Positions 10,440-21,947 of a stretch of 64,000 nt of DNA are shown here, one piece after another (within the stretch, counting starts at the first letter, position 1; each line of letters starts with the position of its first letter). The notes under the pieces are model-generated. The model did no database searches. It had not been told where the DNA came from and saw only the letters and a list, made by a program, of their open reading frames with translations. The DNA lies in the NCBI GenBank assembly GCA_009363875.1, contig CM018690.1, forward strand, positions 36,399,445 through 36,463,444, written 5' to 3'. A program made the position numbers and the translations under genes. The DNA is from Mikania micrantha. Lineage: Eukaryota > Streptophyta > Magnoliopsida > Asterales > Asteraceae.

Positions 10440-13400
10440 AGAAGATTGTGCGAATTACGTTGCTAAGTGGAGAGCAGATCTCAATTCAAGGAGAACGGCG
10501 CGGGATACCGTTAAACATTATGACTTGCATGAAGGCTAACAAGTATCTGAAGAAGGGATACACAGCTATCTTGGCACTTATCACCGAACAACCAAAGAAG
10601 GGACGGAAGACCGAGGACATCGCTGTTTTTCGCGATTATCCGGAAGTTTTTCCTGACGATCTACCGGGACTACCACCAGCACGACAAGTGGAGTTTCAGA
10701 TAGATCTGACACCCGGAGCAGCATCGATAGCCAAAGCACCGTATCGATTGGCTCCGACTGAAATGCAGGAGCTGTCTAATCAACTGCAAGAGTTGTTAGA
10801 TAAAGGATTTATCCGACCAAGCTTCTCACCTTGGGGAGCACCGGTCCTGTTCGTGAAGAAGAAAGACGGTTCATTCCGTATGTGTATAGACTATCGAGAA
10901 CTGAACAAGGTAACGATCAAAAATCGATACCCACTGCCACGAATAGACGACCTATTTGATCAACTACAAGGGTCAAGCTTCTATTCGAAAATCGATCTGA
11001 GATCGGGTTACCATCAACTCAGAATACAGGAGGACGATATACCGAAGACAGCCTTCAGGACACGGTACGGACACTATGAATTTCTAGTCATGCCTTTTGG
11101 ACTGACTAACGCACCAGCAGTATTCGTGGATCTCACGAATCGAGTGTGTAAACCGTATCTCGATAAGTTCGTAATCGTATTCATTGATGACACCCTGATC
11201 TATTCTAAGACTCAGGAAGAACATGCCGATCACTTGAGACGTGTCTTAGAACTACTAAAGAAGGAACAACTATACGCGAAATTCTCCAAATGTGATTTCT
11301 GGATTCGCGAAGTTCAGTTCCTTGGACACGTAGTAAACGAGAAAGGGATACACGTAGACCCAGCCAAAATCGAGGCAATCAAGAATTGGGCAGCGCCTAA
11401 GACTCCAACTGAGGTGCGACAGTTCTTAGGATTGGCCGGGTACTACAGGCGGTTTATCGAGGGATTCTCAAAGATCGCACAATCATTGACTTCCCTCACA
11501 CACAAGGACAAGAAGTTTGAATGGGGAGAAAAACAAGAAGCTGCTTTCGATCTGTTGAAGCTGAAGTTGTGCAGTGCACCAATCTTATCGCTACCAGACG
11601 GGTGCGAAGACTTTGTGGATTATTGCGACGCATCGAAACAAGGACTCGGTTGTGTATTGATGCAACGCGAGAAAGTTATAGCTTATGCGTCACGACAATT
11701 GAAGGTGCATGAAAAGAACTACACAACTCACGACTTAGAGTTGGGAGCCGTAGTGTTCGCACTAAAGATCTGGCGACACTATCTGTACGGCACCAAGTGC
11801 ACAATATTTACTGATCATAAGAGCCTACAGCACATTTTCGACCAAAAAGAGCTGAACATGAGACAACGCAGATGGGTCGAACTGATAGGTGATTATGACT
11901 GTGCAATCAAGTATCATCCCGGTAAGGCTAATGTAGTAGCCGACGCACTAAGCCGGAAGGAAACAACCAAACGCGTACGTGCATTACAACTTACCATCCA
12001 CTCCGAGCTATCAAATCAAATTCGGATTGCACAACAAGAAGCGTTGAAAACCGAAAACCTCACTCTCGAAGCCATGAGAGGGATGGACAAACAGATGAAA
12101 CAAAAGGATGACGGACCTTACTACCTAATGGATCGAATTTGGATTCCACGCTACGGAGAATTGAGAGAAGTAGTGATGGATGAAGCTCACAAGAGTCGAT
12201 ACTCAGTACATCCAGGTTCTGACAAGATGTACCACGATCTAAAGGCAACTTATTGGTGGCCTAACATGAAGTCAGAAATCGCAACGTATGTGAGTAAGTG
12301 TCTGGCTTGCTCAAAGGTCAAGGTAGAATACCAGAAGCCTTCGGGATTACTCCAACAGCCAGAAATTCCAGTATGGAAATGGGAACAGATTTCCATGGAT
12401 TTTATCACAAAGCTGCCAAAGACGACAAGTGGTTGCGATACCATCTGGGTTATCGTAGACCGACTTACGAAATCGGCACATTTCCTGCCAATCAAAGAAA
12501 CTGATAAACTGGAAAAGTTGACCCGAATCTACTTGAAGGAAATCGTATCCAGACACGGAGTCCCAATCTCTATTATATCTGACCGAGACAGCCGTATCAC
12601 GGCTCACTTTTGGAAGTCCTTACACAAGGCACTCGGGACGAGGTTAGATATGAGTACTGCTTATCACCCACAGACGGATGGTCAGAGTGAACGAACCATC
12701 CAGACCTTGGAGGACATGCTTCGAGCATGTGTGATTGACTTTGGTAACAGCTGGGAGACTCACTTACCCTTGGTAGAGTTCTCGTACAATAACAGCTACC
12801 ACACTAGCATTGGAGCTGCACCGTTTGAAGCGCCTTACGGGCGTAAATGCAGATCACCACTTTGTTGGGCGGAAGTTGGGGAAAGCCAACTGACCGGACC
12901 CGAGCTTGTGCACGAAACAACTGAAAAGATCGTGCAAATTCGTAACAGAATGGCAGCAGCTCGGGATCGACAGAAGAGCTATGCCGATAAGAGGCGCAAA
13001 CCTTTGGAATTCCAAGTAGGAGACCGAGTACTTCTTAAAGTCTCGCCTTGGAAGGGAGTGATACGATTTGGGAAACGGGGAAAGCTAAACCCTCGCTATA
13101 TAGGACCATTCGAGATCACTAAACGGATAGGCCCCGTGGCCTACGAACTACAGCTACCACAGGAATTGAGTAGCGTACACAATGTGTTTCACGTTTCAAA
13201 CCTCAAGAAGTGTCTGTCGGACGAAACTCTCACAATTCCGTTAGAGGAAATCCATATCGATGAACAACTACACTTCATAGAGGAACCGGTGGAAATTATG
13301 GACCGAGAACTCAAGAAGCTGAAACATAGTAAGATACCCATTGTAAAAGTTCGATGGAACTCACGACGAGGACCGGAATACACCGGGGAACGGGAGGATC

Positions 13401-13456
13401 AGATGAAGAATAAGTACCCTCATCTATTCGCCGAACAAACCAACACCGGCACATGA
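10346..13456 (+). CDS. pol: Ty3/gypsy pol (RT, RNase H, integrase, chromodomain-like tail), copy B
   Basis: The translated product is identical to copy A over all 1036 residues. It has RT with FIDD at residues 279-282, RNase H acidic residues at 428, 465, 490 and 533, integrase D685/D746/E782, and the chromodomain-like tail with Gly1014. It is followed at 13485 by the polypurine tract and the 3' LTR. Because this copy is flanked by two LTRs it is structurally complete, but its gag and protease lesions make autonomous movement unlikely. Enzyme function is inferred from motifs. Confidence 0.92.
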   Translation: MIDLMPVTLGSLDVVIGMDWLSANHAEIVCNEKIVRITLLSGEQISIQGERRGIPLNIMTCMKANKYLKKGYTAILALITEQPKKGRKTEDIAVFRDYPEVFPDDLPGLPPARQVEFQIDLTPGAASIAKAPYRLAPTEMQELSNQLQELLDKGFIRPSFSPWGAPVLFVKKKDGSFRMCIDYRELNKVTIKNRYPLPRIDDLFDQLQGSSFYSKIDLRSGYHQLRIQEDDIPKTAFRTRYGHYEFLVMPFGLTNAPAVFVDLTNRVCKPYLDKFVIVFIDDTLIYSKTQEEHADHLRRVLELLKKEQLYAKFSKCDFWIREVQFLGHVVNEKGIHVDPAKIEAIKNWAAPKTPTEVRQFLGLAGYYRRFIEGFSKIAQSLTSLTHKDKKFEWGEKQEAAFDLLKLKLCSAPILSLPDGCEDFVDYCDASKQGLGCVLMQREKVIAYASRQLKVHEKNYTTHDLELGAVVFALKIWRHYLYGTKCTIFTDHKSLQHIFDQKELNMRQRRWVELIGDYDCAIKYHPGKANVVADALSRKETTKRVRALQLTIHSELSNQIRIAQQEALKTENLTLEAMRGMDKQMKQKDDGPYYLMDRIWIPRYGELREVVMDEAHKSRYSVHPGSDKMYHDLKATYWWPNMKSEIATYVSKCLACSKVKVEYQKPSGLLQQPEIPVWKWEQISMDFITKLPKTTSGCDTIWVIVDRLTKSAHFLPIKETDKLEKLTRIYLKEIVSRHGVPISIISDRDSRITAHFWKSLHKALGTRLDMSTAYHPQTDGQSERTIQTLEDMLRACVIDFGNSWETHLPLVEFSYNNSYHTSIGAAPFEAPYGRKCRSPLCWAEVGESQLTGPELVHETTEKIVQIRNRMAAARDRQKSYADKRRKPLEFQVGDRVLLKVSPWKGVIRFGKRGKLNPRYIGPFEITKRIGPVAYELQLPQELSSVHNVFHVSNLKKCLSDETLTIPLEEIHIDEQLHFIEEPVEIMDRELKKLKHSKIPIVKVRWNSRRGPEYTGEREDQMKNKYPHLFAEQTNTGT

Positions 13457-13484
13457 ACTGAATTTCGGGACGAAATTCCCAATA

Positions 13485-13496
13485 ACTAGGGGATGA
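13485..13496 (+). other. Polypurine tract, copy B
   Basis: ACTAGGGGATGA directly precedes the 3' LTR. The inverted repeat GAATTTCG-GGA-CGAAATTC is at 13460-13478. Confidence 0.7.
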
Positions 13497-13842
13497 TGTG
13501 ACACCTCGTAATTTCCAGGTCAGCAACTCTATTATTTTAATAATAATGTTTATTATTATTTCATACGTGGCACTAGAATAAATGCATTTAGTGTGACACG
13601 TGGCACAACAGTCTGAACACGCCAATAATTCGAGGAATTATCGCACAACACTCGCACGTGTCTTGAATGACGAACGTTGGTGAACGGATCAAGCGGTAAC
13701 ACGAAAACACTGCACTTAGGTTCGGTGAACCTAATTTAGCTAGAACGAGACCTATGTGTTGAGAAACGATGATTGTATTCGAGAAATACGAAAGATTCGG
13801 TTCAAAACGATGAACTTGGGCCTATTGGACTCAGCCGAGGCC

Positions 13843-14051
13843 CATCGCGGTACGCGATGGACACCAACTTGGGCCTTCGCGGTACGCGGAGATTGAGCGG
13901 AGAAATTTGAATTCTCCGAAAAGCATCGCGGTACGCGACGACCGATCATTTTCCACCATCGCGGTACGCGATGTGTTTCGGGAACCAGACGATTATTTTA
14001 ATCGTCGCGTGTCGCGGAGATTCTTTTTGGGCGGTGTCGCGGTACGCGACA
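13843..14051 (+). promoter_or_regulatory. CGCG-N3-CGCG palindrome array, second LTR
   Basis: Identical six-member array at +8279 relative to 5564-5772, followed by the TATA-like box at 14072-14079. Confidence 0.75.
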
Positions 14052-14071
14052 GGTCTAGTTCGCAGAAATCC

Positions 14072-14079
14072 TTATATAT
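14072..14079 (+). promoter_or_regulatory. Candidate LTR TATA box, copy B
   Basis: TTATATAT at the same relative position as in the first LTR. Confidence 0.5.
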
Positions 14080-16571
14080 CCAAGATGAAATCATTCTGTC
14101 GACCCTACTCCATCTCTCTCGACTGAAATCACCATACTCGACCATTTTAGCACTGTTACACCCATTTCCAGCAGTGGGAAGTCAACTAGAGCCATTAGAA
14201 GACCATCTTTGGAGATTCAAGGTGTTGTGGAAGCTCCAAGAACGTCCTACTTGCTTGTGCCTTGCTTTGAATCGATTCCAGCACCCTTAGAGCAGTTCCA
14301 GAAGCTGCTCAAGCATCATTACGTGGATTAGGAGCTTGTAAGGTAGTTTCCTTGTTCAATCTAGTCACAATATCACTAGAAATCACACATGCAAGGGGGA
14401 ATACCCACATGCATCACCACCACCACCATTGTCACGAATTTTTGATGTTAATAATCTGTTAATGAATGTGTTTGTTACTGATTTGATGATCTTGTGAAGA
14501 TCCATGGAGATTTTGATTGAATATGATGTTGATTTATTGATTTGGTGATGAGATATGCACTTTTAACAACATGCATGTATGATCTAGCATGATTCACATG
14601 ATACTTGGTATTGAAATGTTGCTAGATATGTTAATGATGATGTTCTACATGATTTAGGATGTTGGATGATGTCAAAATAGGTTATTTGGGGCATATTGCT
14701 AAAAATAGTAACTTTTATGTTACAAGTTGTACATTTTTGGTGAAATGGTGACATGCATGTGTTTAGATCTATATGTTATGCTTAAAATGATGATTAGAAA
14801 CTATTGTGATGAATACTGGATGCATAGAAATGTCTAGGATAGTCAAAAGTGTGATTTATGTGAACGTTACTATAAATAGTAACTTTTTGTCACAAGATTG
14901 CAAATTGATAAAATGTATGATAATGTCTTGAGTCTAACATGCTCATTTGGTGATTATATGATGATATTGGAAGGTATATGTTATTAGAAACTTGACTTTG
15001 TGCTATGGTCATAAGTTACTAAATATAGTAACTTTATTTTATAAAGTTTACGATTCGTCACACGTTAGTCGTAATGATCATGATTAATAGATTATTTAGG
15101 ACTAATATGATGATATTAGATGATGTTGATTGTTAAACTTGTGGTAATATGCTTATTTTAGTAACTTCCCATATTTAGAAACTTTTACGCGCAAACTATG
15201 CTAAACCGGCTATGTGTAACTATGTGCTATGTGATAACATGCTCATTTAGGATAAATATGCATGTTAGAATAATCGGAATATGATCTTATGCATAACTTG
15301 CCAAATATGGAAACTTTCCTAAAATAGAAACTTACCATAAATAGTAAGTTTCTTTATCGGAATGATTTTGGTATCCGTACACTTCACACGACACAAAAAC
15401 CGCACATTACACGAGCACTTGATCCAAACCGTCACCAACGGGTCGTTAGGTCAAACACGATCGACACGGTCAAACACGGTCAACTCGACCTACGTAACCA
15501 CTTAGTGTTGTTGAACACTAACACGGTCCGGTGAGACCCACACTTGTGAACACAAACTCATAGTACCTATGTGATATAGGTGACTACTAGCCGGCGAGCT
15601 ACACTTGTACTCTTTGAGCAAACGCATAACAAAACTCAGGTGAGTTTACGGCCCCACTTTTACTCTTAACTGATTTGCTAAACTATTGGGGTGAGAATAT
15701 ACTGCAACTGTTTTAGATATAGGACTGGCATGTTGTGAAACCGTTTCTTTTTGAGTGTAACTATTATCGCATAAAGCCCTCACTTATCCTTACCGTTAAT
15801 TGTTACGAACGAGTCGTTATTACGTAGTACTACTGGGTTTGACTAGCCCCACTCGGCAACAACTTTGACTGGAGGTCATAACGAGTGTAATAATCGATGT
15901 GAATTGCGAGTTCAGCGATGACTCGCGGAGGCAAATGGAAACAGTCTAGTTTCGGTAAGATGACATGACACACTCACGGATCGTAGATCCAACAACTAAA
16001 CTTAACATGCCCAGTATATATCTGTTTACTATTTATGTCTGTCCAAACCTGTGAACTCACCAACTTTTTAGTTGACACTTTTCGCATGTATTCTCAGGTA
16101 ACTAATGGAGCACGCGCTAGGACGCTCACAAGGACACACTAAGGAGTCAAGCTTACATTTAGACTCATGTCCTAGGCTTGTGTGCATTTGCTACGTTTTT
16201 AAAACAATTAAATCATTTGTAGTGTTTCTTTCAAACAATTACTTTCCGCTGCGATTATATGTAATTCTGATGCTTAACATTTTCCGCTGCATACTTATAT
16301 AAACTTGTTTGGTTTTACAAACTGTGTGAATGTGTAACTCATATAGAGTCGTTCTATATGACCATGAGCTATGATTCTGGCCACGTCACACCCACGTGGA
16401 CTGACACCACGAGTGGGGATTTGGGGGTGTGACAGAAAAACAAGCAATCTGCTGATCACAATGTCTATACGTACATTGCACGAAGCAAACAGAAGAGTTT
16501 GCGTAGACCTTATCGATTTTTAAAACTCTGAAACCGAATAAATACAAAATGTGATTTACATATAATTTTAA

Positions 16572-16612
16572 CTAGGTTTATTCCCCCGCGTATTGCAGCG
16601 GGTTATTACAGT
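16572..16612 (-). mobile_element. Helitron 3' terminus (minus strand)
   Basis: Read on the minus strand, a hairpin with CCCGC/GCGGG arms is followed by AT-rich sequence and a terminal CTAG next to T, the hallmark of a plant Helitron end. The 5' end (TC, expected further right) was not located, so the element length is unknown. Confidence 0.6.
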
Positions 16613-16972
16613 ACACTCCTGAGAGCGGATATTATACATATCATTTACAGAATCATAAGTTACATAGTAAAGTCAAATATCTCATCACGAACTATATACA
16701 AGTATTTCATAAAATCATACAAAAACCTCAAAATATGTTATACAAATAATAATAAAAAATTACTTACAAGATCCTTCTTACTGGCAATCAATCGTTTGAA
16801 TTAAAATAAAACCTCAAATCTTTAAGCAAATCTCTCTAATTTAACAAAAACTCAAATCTTTAAGCAAATTTTTCAAATTTAATACTTTTTATATCTTTTT
16901 TACTACTTTTCAAAGTTCAAATTTTTTTTTATTGTATAAGTCTAAATTTTGAAAACGTTAAAACATGAATCA

Positions 16973-17330
16973 AGACACCTAAATAATTAATATAAGTATA
17001 ATATAATAATGCATATAATATAAGCATATAAATAAATTAAATTTACTATTCAATATAATATTAATATAATTACTATCCCTTTGTAATTGATTTTAATATT
17101 TATAATAATAATTGTTACCATGATATGAGATTCGCATTGTGTATTGTATTATTCAAATTATAGTTTTTTAACGACTAATTTGGACACCTAAATAATATAA
17201 TTATAATATATAATAATGCATATAATATAAGCATATAAATAAATTAAATTTACTATTTAATATAATATTAATATAATTACTATTCATTTCTAATGGATTT
17301 TAATATTTATAATAATTATTTTTTAAATAA
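16973..17330 (+). repeat. Diverged 207-bp direct duplication upstream of ALDH
   Basis: The segment beginning ACACCTAAATAAT near 16974 recurs near 17185, and the shared GCATATAATATAAGCATA occurs at 17011 and 17218, a 207-bp offset. Both units are AT-rich and noncoding. This may be the interior of the Helitron whose end is at 16572. Confidence 0.65.
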
Positions 17331-17465
17331 TTTGAATATCGGATATCCCTAGGCTAGTAAATACGAAATCCATGAACATCCCAACCCAAAATAAACATAA
17401 AATACGTGAAATAATTCTAAACATATACTGCATGATCATCATCATGTGGTAAGTCGTCGTTGCTT

Positions 17466-17475
17466 TTATATATAT
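17466..17475 (+). promoter_or_regulatory. Candidate TATA box of the ALDH gene
   Basis: TTATATATAT lies about 80 bp before the start codon at 17552, giving a short predicted leader. It is the best TATA-like match near the gene, but no transcript evidence exists here. Confidence 0.4.
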
Positions 17476-17551
17476 GCAACAGGCCTGAATATAAACTTAC
17501 AGAATTCGCTGGTCACACAAGGCTGGTCCCATGGTCCAGTAATCGACAAAT

Positions 17552-20500
17552 ATGGCAGCTCGAAGAATCTCCGGCGTAATCTCCCGTTTTCTTTCTTCTT
17601 CAATCGTTTCTCGAGGTCAAATATCTCAAAACTTTTTAATTCATTGATGATTTCATCCGTGTTTTGCTTTTTTTACTAGCTTTTTAAGTTTGCGGTCCAT
17701 CTGTTTGATGAAATTCCCCAGTGAATAATCTTATCTGGAATGCATCGTTGTTTTCTGTTCATCTTAATGGGTGGTCAGCTAACATGTTGATTGAGAAAGT
17801 TGCAGGCTGAATGATATGTTATATGACTTAAAGATTCATTTTCCTGATTGAGGCTAGAAGGTTAAAGTAATAAAGTAGCCCTTTTTGGGACAGAATCTTG
17901 ATTTTGAATTCGTGATCATGTGTTTGTGTTGATTACATGTGTTGAAGTTATAGCAATTGACTGATTTTTTATTCCTAATTAAAGTGTTTTCTTGTCGTTA
18001 TTTTTAATGTCAGTTTATCATCATCGGTTGAATCATTGTGTAAATCATGAACAATTTTCGTTCTCTCTCTCTCTCTCTTTTTCCAGGAAAAAGATCCAAT
18101 TTGGGAAATGAAGTGCGAAGATTCAGTACAGCTGCAGCACTTGATGAACCGATTACTCCACCTGTTCTTATCAACTACACTCAGCTTTTGATTGATGGGA
18201 AATTTGTTGATTCAGCATCTGGTAATATTAGCCCTTTTCAAATTGAACTTAATTATGAATTTTATGTATAAATCTTAACGAAATGCTGGAAATTTTTATT
18301 CATTTGTTACAGGAAAGACATTTCCAACCTTGGATCCACGCACAGGGGAAGTCATAGCCAATGTTGCTGAAGGTGATGCAGAAGACATTGATCGCGCAGT
18401 TGCTGCTGCTCGCAAGGCGTTTGATGAAGGCCCATGGCCTAGAATGACTGCTTATGTAAAATTAAAACAAACTTTTTATAATCTTGTTTTATACTCTTCT
18501 GTAACTTATAGGTTTTAAGGCTTTCATTATATGCAACTTTTTTTCCAACTGTTGCAGGAGAGATCGCGTGTACTACTAAAATTTGCTGATCTGGTGGATA
18601 AACACAGTGATGATTTGGCAGCTCTTGAGACATGGAACAATGGGAAGCCATATGAACAGGCTATTAAAATTGAATTACCAGGTTTTACACGCCTATTTCG
18701 GTATTATGCTGGTAAGTAATCATGCAATGATCTGCTGAATTGTAGCCTTTGTCATGCATAAAGCATATATGATGTCTTGGAAACTGCAGGTTGGGCAGAT
18801 AAGATCCATGGGCTAACAGCTCCTGCAGATGGGCCTTACGATGTGCAAATTTTGCATGAACCGATTGGGGTTGCAGGTCAGATCATTCCATGGAACTTTC
18901 CTCTAGTTATGTTTGCTTGGAAAGTTGGACCCGCCCTTGCTACTGGCAATACTATTGTTTTGAAATCAGCTGAACAAACTCCATTGACAGCTCTTTATGC
19001 GGCAAAATTGCTCCACGAGGTATAATGTAATATAAACTACTGTTTATGGTGAGATTTAGAGGTGGCAATATGTTTTTTTTTTATGTCAAACGGGTCAAAT
19101 CGAAAGAAATTAGTTAAAAGAAGAATAGGTTAAATGGGTCAAACGGGTTGAAATCTCCAAAAGATAATGTAGATTATTTTGTAATAATATTGTATTTATA
19201 GTAATTATGACAAAAAAGTATTTTCAGATTAATCAAATCTGACCCATACTAAAGTTTGCTACACTTGTTTTGACCCGTTACTCCAACCATGACTCAACCA
19301 TCTTGCCACCTCAAGTGAAAATGACTAGATCATCGCTTTGTTGACAAATTTTATAGTTCTATGGTATGTTTAACTTGATTATGTACACAAATGTTTTGTG
19401 GGGTAGGCTGGTCTTCCTCCTGGTGTTCTTAATATAGTTTCGGGCTACGGTCCTACTGCTGGTGCAGCTCTTGCTAGCCATATGGATGTAGATAAGGTAC
19501 ATTATTAACATCTAAATTCTTATAGTGTACTCGATAGAATCAACTTTATCTACTGATGATGTAATGCTTATATTTGCAGATCGCTTTTACTGGGTCAACA
19601 AGTACCGGTAAAATTGTGCAAGAGCTGGCTGCAAAAAGCAATCTTAAGCCTGTGACTTTAGAGCTTGGAGGGAAATCGCCTTTTATCGTGTGTGAAGATG
19701 CTGACGTTGATAGGGCTGTAGAACTGGCACACTTTGCTCTCTTCTTTAATCAAGTGTGTTTTTTTATATATATTTGATTTCTTTTGCTCTCAAAGTTAGT
19801 AAAACAAGAGCTAATTTAAAGTAATTGGGCAACTCTAGGGTCAATGCTGTGCTGCAGGTTCTCGTACTTTCGTTCATGAGCGTGTTTATGATGAGTTTTT
19901 GGAGAAAGCAAAAGCACGGGCTCAAAGACGTACTGTTGGTGATCCTTTCCAAAAGGGGATAGAACAAGGCCCTCAGGTACATGATTTTCCAGAACAGGCT
20001 CAGATCAGCACATGTTCGACCCATTTATATATGAACCGTTCAAAATCTGAACCTTTATGTTAGAATAGCATATATTTGTGTATCCAACTATGCAAATCTA
20101 ATATACTTTTGGGTGCTAAGTTGTCATGAGCCATATATGTTAGTATCTATCTCTTTATTTTCAAAGTATATATGATTATGAGCACTATTATAAAATTTTT
20201 AGATCGACTCTGAACAATTCGAGAAAATTTTACGCTACATAAAATCTGGGATTGAAAGCAATGCTACCCTTGAATGCGGTGGTGACAAAATCGGATCCAA
20301 AGGCTATTATATCCAGCCAACTGTTTTCTCAAATGTTAAGGTACTATGTTTTGCCAACAAACTCTCGGATTATCCACTTTGTGCCAAAATGTATGGAAGT
20401 TAACAATCGATGAAATTATCTTTTTAAACAGGATGATATGCTGATAGCTCAGGATGAGATATTTGGTCCTGTTCAAACCATCTTGAAATTCAAGTAAATC

Positions 20501-20854
20501 CCAAACTAGCATATCATAACACGTTATAATATTGTTTAAAACCCAAAAAATTATAACTAATTTACTGATTTTGATGATAGGGAGCTTGATGAAGTGATAA
20601 AACGGGCCAACACAACGCGATTTGGACTTGCAGCTGGTGTTTTCACCAAAAACATCGATACTGCAAACACATTGACCCGTGCATTGAAGGCTGGGACCGT
20701 TTGGGTGAACTGTTATGATGTGTTTGATGCTGCAATCCCTTTTGGAGGGTATAAAATGAGTGGTATTGGAAGGGAAAAGGGTCTATACAGCCTTCATAAT
20801 TATTTACAGGTGAAGGCTGTTGTTACCTCGTTGGAAAATCCGGCTTGGTTGTAA
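17552..20854 (+). CDS. ALDH2B: Mitochondrial aldehyde dehydrogenase, ALDH2B family
   Basis: NAD-dependent oxidation of aldehydes (acetaldehyde and others) to acids in the mitochondrial matrix. Exons: 17552-17615, 18087-18221, 18313-18455, 18558-18711, 18790-19019, 19407-19496, 19580-19753, 19839-19976, 20203-20340, 20432-20493, 20581-20854. All introns are GT-AG and all joins keep frame, giving 533 residues, the usual plant ALDH2 length. The start gives an Arg/Ser-rich presequence (MAARRISGVISRF), as for mitochondrial import. Catalytic features: Asn201 in PWNFP, cofactor motif FTGST near 275-279, general base Glu300 in LELGGK, and nucleophile Cys334 in GQCCAAGSR; the spacings match human ALDH2 N169/E268/C302. 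The residue after the nucleophile is Ala, where the Arabidopsis protein has a third Cys. A possible MITE sits in intron 5. Relatives include maize rf2a and Arabidopsis ALDH2B4. The gene looks intact. Confidence 0.97.
19057..19315 (+). mobile_element. hAT-like MITE in ALDH intron 5
   Basis: The segment is bounded by GAGGTGGCAA and TTGCCACCTC inverted repeats, and both halves carry CGGGTCAAA/TTTGACCCG-type motifs. Flanks GTGAGATT and GTGAAAAT could be a decayed 8-bp target duplication. It belongs to the TAGRGGTG-ended elements seen elsewhere in the window. Confidence 0.6.
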
Positions 20855-21440
20855 TTTGACCTTTGACTCGAGTACTATACATGCTACGAGAATAATGTAA
20901 TTTGGTTTCCGGATCGTTATCATAAATTTCTTGTTTGATTGAAACGGGTTTGTTCCGGTTTCCTACTCTTTCAGTACTACTTTCATAAACTTAAAAGGTG
21001 TTTGGATGTTTGTTTTAAAACATGTATGAAATAGCAGTGAACAATCAAACCGAAGAAGCTAAGCTTAATCTGTGCATGGGCCTGTAAATGTTTTGTATTC
21101 TTTTTAAAAAGTCACACAGATTTAGGATTTGAAATATTAGAATAATGTTATCTTTATGTATAATTAAGCAGGTTTTTCAAAAAACAACTTATGGAGAGTT
21201 ATGTCGGAGTTTGTTTGTATGTACTTTCTTTTTAGAACGACGACGAATCTGGTCTCCTACTCATTAGGAGGATACCCACCACGTCTAGAAGCAATTGCTT
21301 TTAGAAACTTAAACCCAAAACCTCTCATTAAAGAAGTCAACACCGCGTATAAATCTTTTGGTGTATGGGTTTTCTTCGTTTGTTTGGTTTGGCCAAAACC
21401 CAATAGATAAATATATCACAAAGTAAAATAACGTTAAAAT

Positions 21441-21712
21441 AATGTATATATGTGTCGACAGCTCTTGAGGGGCAAAAGTAAAATTGCACTAATTTTAACG
21501 TTATTTTACTTATTCAGTGAAAATAACGTTAAAATCGTTTCGGACGGTTGATCAAGCATCATGAGCCGAGGGTCTCACTGGAAGCAGCCTCTCTACCCCT
21601 ACGGGGTAGGGGTAAGGCTGTCTACATCTCACCCTCCTCAGACCCTGCCTTAGCATGCTAATGGCGGGATATACTGAGTACGTTGATTGATTGATAGTCG
21701 AGACTTTGAATT
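21441..21712 (+). repeat. Au-SINE-like / LINE 3'-end repeat, copy 1
   Basis: This shares its whole length with 26798-27063. The right part (GGGTCTCACTGG, a TACGGGGTAGGGGTAAGG box, CACCCTCCTCAGACCCT, then a GATT-rich tail) resembles the 3' region of plant Au-type SINEs. The left part holds a near-perfect hairpin built on TTTTAACGTTATTTTAC and GTGAAAATAACGTTAAAA. No clear pol III box B was seen. Confidence 0.6.
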
Positions 21713-21947
21713 CGAAGAAAACAAAAAATTGATTGGGCCCAAGTAACACAGAGTGATTCGGTGATTCCTGATGGAGTGATGGATCTCAAATCAACGAAAC
21801 CCAACAGGCCCAAAACACAACAAAAAGGTGGCCCTTAAATAGCCCAACAATCTTGCACCTCCTAGGCTCCCAAAATTGTCCATTTCTAGTCCAAACCACA
21901 ACTAATTACCCTCCAGTACTCCACGGCTCCACTCCTCCCTAGAGCCC

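Larger units (their letters stand above)
1..16434 (+). mobile_element. Tandem Ty3/gypsy (Tekay-like chromovirus) LTR retrotransposon, two copies
   Basis: The sequence from 1 to 8155 recurs from 8280 to 16434 with a constant offset of 8279 bp. The order is internal region (1-5217, 5' part outside the window), LTR (5218-8155), complete internal region (8156-13496), LTR (13497-16434). An LTR is 2938 bp and a full internal region 5341 bp. Domain order gag, protease, RT, RNase H, integrase, chromodomain-like tail, together with the long LTRs and an initiator-Met primer site, fits the Tekay clade of chromoviruses. The clade is inferred from domain order and motif memory. Only the 3' boundary with host DNA is visible; GAAAA follows the last LTR, and its partner target duplication would lie left of the window. 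I saw no differences between the internal regions and three between the LTRs. Confidence 0.95.
13497..16434 (+). repeat. 3' LTR of the tandem retrotransposon (2938 bp)
   Basis: Same length and ends as the LTR at 5218-8155, with three substitutions seen (14866, 15086, 15541). It ends at 16434, where unrelated AT-rich host DNA begins with GAAAA. About 1.1 kb separates it from the ALDH start codon, so its promoter, if active, points toward that gene. Confidence 0.94.

Noticed and set aside
1..16434. Two independent insertions of the same retrotransposon
   Set aside because: They share one central LTR and an exact 8279-bp period with identical internals, so a tandem duplication fits better.
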